Assembly: GCA_963678705.1 (NCBI GenBank)
Contig: CAVMBN010000181.1
Location: 186,001-250,000 of the forward strand
Origin: Panorpa germanica
Taxonomy: Eukaryota; Arthropoda; Insecta; Mecoptera; Panorpidae
Length of the DNA stretch: 64,000 bases
Reading direction: 5' to 3'
Shown here in pieces: positions 59,160-64,000 of this stretch. Within the stretch, counting starts at the first letter, position 1, and each line of letters starts with the position of its first letter. The position numbers and the translations under genes were made by a program. The notes under the pieces are model-generated. The model made no database searches. It was not told where the DNA came from and saw nothing but the letters and a program-made list of their open reading frames with translations.

Positions 59160-59833
59160 ACTATTAAACTTTAGTTTGAACTAAGAAAACATTACTCTGT
59201 AATTACATCTAAACATCATCTGTATTTAAGTGACATTTACACATGAATTTACCATCTCTACCACTCCATATTAAATTCCACCTCCACGAACAGAATCCCG
59301 TTACATATGCATACATGCATCAATATGCATAAGTGGGAATATATATGAGTATATACTTGCAGTAGTACCAACTATGTCTTTTTAACGTAATCATAATTAC
59401 AACTTATAATAAGAAATACGCTATGATCTTATACTGACTGCATCCACAGATACATCTAGGACACGAACATAAACGATTGGTTTCCGGAAATTGACGAAGA
59501 ATGCAATAATTACGATCATATCTTCTACACCAATACTAACACACACGTAATACTTATTATCGCTATCTCGCTCTTTCATATTACTGCTTTCTCACTCATA
59601 TCCTGGGATATTAAAAAAACTGTACCTAGACATAAAGTCTGTAATGAGGTCATCATCTTCTAAACCAATCACAACACAGCTTATCCACTTACCCCTCACT
59701 CCTAACTCCACTATTACCCCCAACATTGTCTAGCCACGCCCCCTTCTTCATACCGTGACTTATATGCATCCCCACCCCAATAATTTCCAACTCAACTTTA
59801 AATTTAAGCCGGAACCCGCTTTGTACAACTACT
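59160..59833. other. Right end of the virus-like segment, no gene seen
   Basis: About 670 bp, less AT-rich than its surroundings. It contains ATGCATAC/ATGCATCA/ATGCATAAG runs near 59310-59330 and a TATA-like GCATATAAG on the minus strand near 59757-59770, without an initiator at the right distance. No reading frame or terminal repeat was found. It ends where CAGGTGATATCGG of the array begins. Confidence 0.55.
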
Positions 59834-60175
59834 CAGGTGATATCGGGGACAATTTCTTTAGATTTAAAAATCACTCATGCACTCACTCAAGTACAAACTG
59901 CGCTAGAACTAAAAAAATCAAATTTTGATGATTTAAAGTTAATGCGACAATTTTCGAGGATTTAAAGTTAATGCGGCTGTAGGATAAAAGTCTAGATACG
60001 ATACCAAATGTATTGCAAAAGAGATTAATGCATATATGCATAAGCTCTGGCAAGACAGATGGGACTTAATAGAAAAAGGAAGACCTACGTATTGGTTTAC
60101 AAGGACGTTAATATTGCTTTGCAATACATGTGGTCCCTATCTACTATGTGCGTGATCGGCTCCTGCTACTCTAGG
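59834..60175 (+). pseudogene. U30: R1-clade RT fragment, 3' part only
   Basis: Contains only the last third (GTISLDLKITHALTQV text, lysine-rich tail, WQDRWD...GRPTYWF segment). CTACTCTAGGTG is the end variant seen in U23. The 5' part was lost at the junction with the virus-like segment. Confidence 0.83.
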
Positions 60176-60725
60176 TGAAAAAAGTGATCAAAATTAAAAA
60201 AATATTTACGGAAAAAAATTAAATAAGTTATATGAATACTTTTTCTAACGAAAAGTTTTTAAGTTTGTTTTAAATTTGTGTTAATTTACCCTAAACAAAG
60301 TGTTTTTACAAAAGTTTGACAGTTGGAAACCAGTGTTAAAAACGAATTTTTATTACGCGTACACGCGATCTTATAAACATAACCTCAAAATTGTAACTTT
60401 GTTGTTTGATGTAAGACATTAATAAGTGCGATAGACAAAAACAGTGATAATAATTAGGTTAGTGTTAGTGCTAAAACATCAAGTGGTTAAGAAATTCAAG
60501 AAATCTGTAGAGCTATATAAGGAATACCTCATATAAACACTACAAATATACGGAAGACAAAGGTTGCCGCCTACTATCAAGTAAGTCGATTAACATTTAC
60601 TATAAATAATATTAAAACATAAGAATTAGTTTATATAAATGCGTGTTTTAAATAATAAAGAGAGTGTATTAATTGTTATAAGTGATTAAGTGAACAATTT
60701 TTTCTTGGAAATAGTGATTGATCCT
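59834..60725 (+). repeat. Tandem array, segment 4 (U30 tail and spacer)
   Basis: The array resumes inside an RT fragment and continues through a full spacer, which Pao3 interrupts near the palindrome (GATTGATCC followed by TTGTTCAG). The spacer lacks the 'atatatgcgg' text before TTTTCTTGG. Confidence 0.88.
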
Positions 60726-61020
60726 TGTTCAGTACAGAACATAAAATATGTCTCTGGTAACATTTCAATATTGTGAAGTAATTGTTGTCTCTGGTAGAAA
60801 TCACACACAGGGCAACATTATAAATATTGGAGTGGATGCCACGGGCCTATGGCAAGGCAGATGTTCATTCTGTTCCTTATACTTGCAGTGTCACGATTAC
60901 ACCACCATTTTGTACAATAAAAATTATTAAGTTATTTAAGAAAAAGTGTAAATTAATTTAAGTTTGAATATTTAATAAAATATTCATTCAAATATTACTC
61001 GCATGGTTTTATTTCGTACA
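60726..61020 (+). repeat. Pao3 5' LTR (inferred)
   Basis: Begins TGTTCAGTACAG where array similarity ends and finishes TTTCGTACA, giving TGT...ACA ends eight bases before the primer site. AATAAA at 60974-60979 could be the polyadenylation signal. With no second copy in the window, the exact 3' limit is an inference. Confidence 0.6.
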
Positions 61021-61028
61021 TGCGAAGT

Positions 61029-61041
61029 TGGTCCTTCGAGC
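61029..61041 (+). other. Pao3 primer-binding site, tRNA-Tyr type
   Basis: TGGTCCTTCGAGC is the first 13 bases of the same primer site found in Pao2; the match stops there. It lies just inside the inferred LTR end. Confidence 0.7.
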
Positions 61042-61483
61042 ATATAGTAACCGCGTGTGATTTCGTTGTGTTTTGAGGTTACATCCATATAGTAGCCGAC
61101 ATGTGTACAGGCGTTTTTTTACATTTACCCCATGGCGGCTCGGGAAGTCATCAATTGCCATTGATTGGGTAATGCAACGCTTTATTTAAACGAATTCACA
61201 GACGATTTGGATACTACATACTTACATTTCAAGAAAAATATCAATTCGGAAAGGGAATACAAGGACGCTAAAACAGGGTAAAATATTCCTTTACTCATCA
61301 AGGTACAATTTTTTCTTACTACCTACAAGTTCCAGAGTATTAACAGCTTCTTAAGTTGCCTGGATTCGTTTTGTCATCCACGTCTCGTCTATCATAAAAG
61401 TACGATATTATCACGTAAGAAAAATGGAGGGACTGTAAAGGCTTAAAACGGCACGGACAACAGCAAAAGGTTCAATATCTAGG
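61042..61483 (+). other. Pao3 5' leader
   Basis: About 440 bp without a supported reading frame. It is richer in G and C than the neighbouring array, and includes ACCGCGTGTGATTTCG and CCCCATGGCGGCTCGGG. Nothing more specific is seen. Confidence 0.55.
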
Positions 61484-64000
61484 ATGGACAACTACGTTAA
61501 CGACTCAAGGGCTCTCGAATCCGGTACTGTGGAGTTGTTAGAGGCGAAAAAAGAAAAGTTGCTGACTACATATCAATCGTATGAGCTCACGCAGTCCAGT
61601 ATTTTAGAGATTGATGAACAGGATGATGAAGATATAGAGGAAGTTGAAGAAAAATACTTTAATATTCTAGCCAAATTAAATGCTAGTATAACTAAATTAA
61701 AAGAAGTTAATAGGCCTACTTGTCCTAGCTTAGTTGCATCGAAACTTCCAGCAGTGGAAATTTTAACCTTTGATGGCAATGATATAACTAGGTTTAAGCC
61801 CTTTTATGAGCTTTTCCAAGCGGTTGTTCATAATAATACCTCATTGTCAGATGTGCAAAGGCTCTTTTATTTGAGAAAGTATCTCCTTGATGAAGCTCTT
61901 TCAATAATTATAAATCTGCCGCTTGTGAACAGCTCATATAAAGAGGCGCTTGATTTATTGTTAGCGCGCTATGATAATAAAGCACGAATAATCTCTAATC
62001 ATATTAATATACCACTTGATATTCCAAACATGCAAAAAGGTACTGCAGTCGCTATAAGGACTTTTTTATGTCAAGTTAAACAGCAATTGCAAGCTTTAAA
62101 AAATCTTGATGAGCCTGTTGACAAATGGGATATGATTTTAATCTCAATCTTAAGCAGGAAGTTAGATATATTTACTAGCCGCACTTTCCACATGGAAAGA
62201 AATTTAGAAAAACTGCCTACTATGGCAGAATTTATTTCCTTTTTAGAAAAACGTGCAGTTGCACTTGAAGATAGTTCACCTTATAAAAATATGTCACATG
62301 ACAAAAATTATAGAGAAAATTCACACTCAAAGGTTTCCAATGTCACTACTCGCTACAATGTAGCATGTAGGTATTGTGATATGGACCATCAAATTTATAA
62401 ATGTCCAAAATTCAAAATGGTCCCTATAGAGACTCGCAAATCCTTTATTGAAGAACATAAATTATGTTCGGTATGTTTGTATAACAAGTGTCGCTTTGCC
62501 CATAATGGCAAGTGTTCCTTTAAAAATTAATATAAATGTCACATTTGTAAAGGTATACATAACATTTTGTTATGTGATAAAACTGAAGCTCAAGTTGTAA
62601 TGTGCTCTAGCAATGATAATTTGGGTGGTACCATATTGCTGCCTACTATAAAGGTAATAATCGTTGACAAATTTGGTCGCGAGTTGCTAGTTCGTGCATT
62701 GCTCGACAGTGGTAGCCAAGCGTCATTTGTGACTACTGAACTTTTAGAAAAATTGTGTTAACGCACAACTACTCAATGTAGTAACATTATTGGTATAGGT
62801 AATAAAGCCACAAAATTATACCACTCAGCAATTTTGAAAATACAGTCCTATCACAACAACAATATTAATTACAATGTGAACTGTCATGTAGTTGAGTCTA
62901 TCACTACGCCTTTGCCTCAATTTTTAAATGATACATCTAAAGTTATTCTTCCCAAAAATATTACACTAGCTGATGAGCAGTAGAATGTACCGTCTAAAAT
63001 ATCATTGCTATTGGGAGCTGATGTATATTTTGTTATTCTATTAGGTGGCTGTATTAAGTTAAATAATAAGTCAGTTTTACAAAACACTACATTTGGATAT
63101 GTGGTTGCAGGTAAATTGCACAATCAAAATAATTATTCATATAATAATATTGTATCTAATTTTGCTATTTGTGACCACAAAAAACTTGAAAATGTTATGG
63201 AACAATTTTGGACGACTGAGAAAGTCCCAGAGGAAACAGATAGGTTTTCTGAGGAATATTTAAAGACTGAACATATTTTTCAAAATTCAGTAGTACTTAA
63301 AAATAATACTTTTACTGTTGATTTGCCATTAGTCAGCCCAGTAAATGAACTAGAATTGGGGGATTCTTTCTCAGTCTCCCTGCAAAGATTTTATGTGTTA
63401 GAAAAGAGATTTAAACGAAATCCCTCACTATTGAAGGTATATAAAAAATTTATTGATCAATATGTAGAAATGGGACATGCCAGGGAAATTGAAATAGGTT
63501 CTTATGATGTTTATAATACTCCTAATTACTTTCTAGCGCATCATGCAGTTACCAATAATGACAGCAAGACTACTAAATTGCGTGTGGTCTTTGATGGAAG
63601 TATGCTTTCTAAAAACAAAGTTTCTCTCAACGATGTCATGCTGAATGGTCCTGTGGTTCAGGGTGAGCTTTTGGATATTCTCATATTGTTTAGAACTTAT
63701 GTGTTCACAATAATCTGTGACATAGAAAAAATGTTCCGCTGTGTCCTAATAAATGACACTTACAATGTCTTACAAAATTTCTTATAAAGAGACGATCCAG
63801 GTAAGCCTATCATTTGTTTGCAATTACAGACAGTAACATACGGACTAAAGTCTTCTACCTTTTTGGCCACACGGTGTCTCATAGAACTTGCCCATCGCTA
63901 CAAACATAAATATCCTCTTGCTGCAAGAGCAATGCGATACAATACGTATGTTGATGATGTCATAGGTGGGTGTGATGATGTGGAAGAATTATTTGAATTA
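61484..64000 (+). pseudogene. Pao3 gag-pol pseudogene (partial at window edge)
   Basis: A single frame from ATG 61484 to the window end, with stops at 62528 (TAA), 62759 (TAA), 62981 (TAG) and 63785 (TAA). Gag (348 codons to the first stop) has an acidic coiled N-terminus, the DUF1759-like core (LTFDGNDITRFKPFYELF, RLFYLRKYL, YDNKARI) and the knuckles CRYCDMDHQIYKC and CSVCLYNKC...; a third, CHICKGIHNILLC, lies after the stop. Protease keeps LLDSGSQASF and LLLGADVYF. RT has LRVVFDGS, ICDIEKMFRCV with its Asp, and YVDDVI near the window end. The frame is otherwise continuous, so decay is by point changes only. The remaining RT, RNase H and integrase would lie beyond the window. Confidence 0.9.

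Larger units (their letters stand above)
55220..59833. mobile_element. Virus-like segment: Polinton/adintovirus-type remnant
   Basis: A 4.6-kb block unrelated to the array or to the BEL elements. Two rightward genes (55431-56718) face two leftward genes (polymerase remnant and an acidic protein, 56941-59159). The type B polymerase is the family used by Polintons/Mavericks, adintoviruses and related DNA viruses of arthropods. The polymerase breaks off next to the 3' end of the rightward genes, so the centre of a larger parent has been lost. I found no terminal inverted repeats or target duplication. The array stops at the spacer text AATAAAGAGAGT on the left and resumes inside an RT fragment at CAGGTGATATCGG on the right, so several hundred bases of a unit are missing. 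Confidence 0.78.
60726..64000 (+). mobile_element. Pao3: BEL/Pao LTR retrotransposon, 5' part
   Basis: Inserted in an array spacer and cut by the window edge. It has an LTR-like 5' end, a tRNA-Tyr-type primer site, then gag, protease and the first half of RT on the plus strand, opposite to Pao1 and Pao2. The coding text differs from both. Four in-frame stops show decay. The 3' LTR and target duplication lie outside the window. Confidence 0.88.

Noticed and set aside
55220..59833. Terminal inverted repeats of a complete Polinton
   Set aside because: The first and last 80 bases of the segment were compared on opposite strands and show no extended match, so I do not annotate termini.
1..60725. 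CRISPR-like or rDNA-type array
   Set aside because: Units are 0.9-1.7 kb, not 25-40 bp, and no cas-like genes exist. No 28S sequence flanks the R1-clade fragments, so this is not an rDNA insertion site.
60748..60930. 60-codon frame inside the Pao3 LTR
   Set aside because: No similarity recognised, it lies inside an LTR, and the length is within chance expectation.

Overview
The window looks like repetitive, AT-rich heterochromatin-like DNA from an arthropod, most probably an insect. This rests on R1-clade non-LTR reverse transcriptase (RT) remnants, three BEL/Pao retrotransposons with a tRNA-Tyr-type primer site, and a Polinton/adintovirus-type DNA polymerase. I cannot name the order or species. 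No ordinary host gene, rRNA, tRNA gene or CRISPR array was recognised.

The backbone is a head-to-tail tandem array that fills nearly everything not interrupted by insertions (1-14115, 19653-21434, 27343-55219, 59834-60725). Each unit is a dead fragment of an R1-clade ORF2 (RT motif A to near the C-terminus) followed by a non-coding spacer of about 640 bp. I place 31 RT fragments, U0 to U30, all on the + strand. Periods fall into three classes: about 1.53-1.68 kb (long), about 1.34-1.38 kb (short, with a shared 211-bp deletion that removes the RT FADD region), and about 0.88 kb (two units near the left edge). All long copies share the same internal loss and frameshift, so the array was amplified from an already dead copy. 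On the right side the units form higher-order repeats: 5,878 bp (U13-U15 versus U17-U19) and 8,895 bp (U19-U22 versus U25-U28).

Five insertions interrupt the array, and all of them begin in a spacer. They are a probable solo LTR (2631-3684); a degenerate BEL/Pao on the minus strand (Pao1, 14116-19652, 483-bp LTRs, TTTGT target duplication); a second, internally deleted minus-strand BEL/Pao (Pao2, 21435-27342, about 531-bp LTRs); a virus-like segment (55220-59833); and a third BEL/Pao on the plus strand that runs off the right edge (Pao3, 60726-64000).

The virus-like segment is the most unusual part. Its left half has a textbook arthropod core promoter (TATA plus initiator) and two overlapping plus-strand reading frames of unknown family. 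Its right half has, on the minus strand, a decayed protein-primed type B DNA polymerase cut off before its palm domain, and an intact small acidic protein whose tail holds three tandem SUMO-interaction-like motifs. The middle of the parent element appears to be missing, and the flanking array is not continuous across the insertion.
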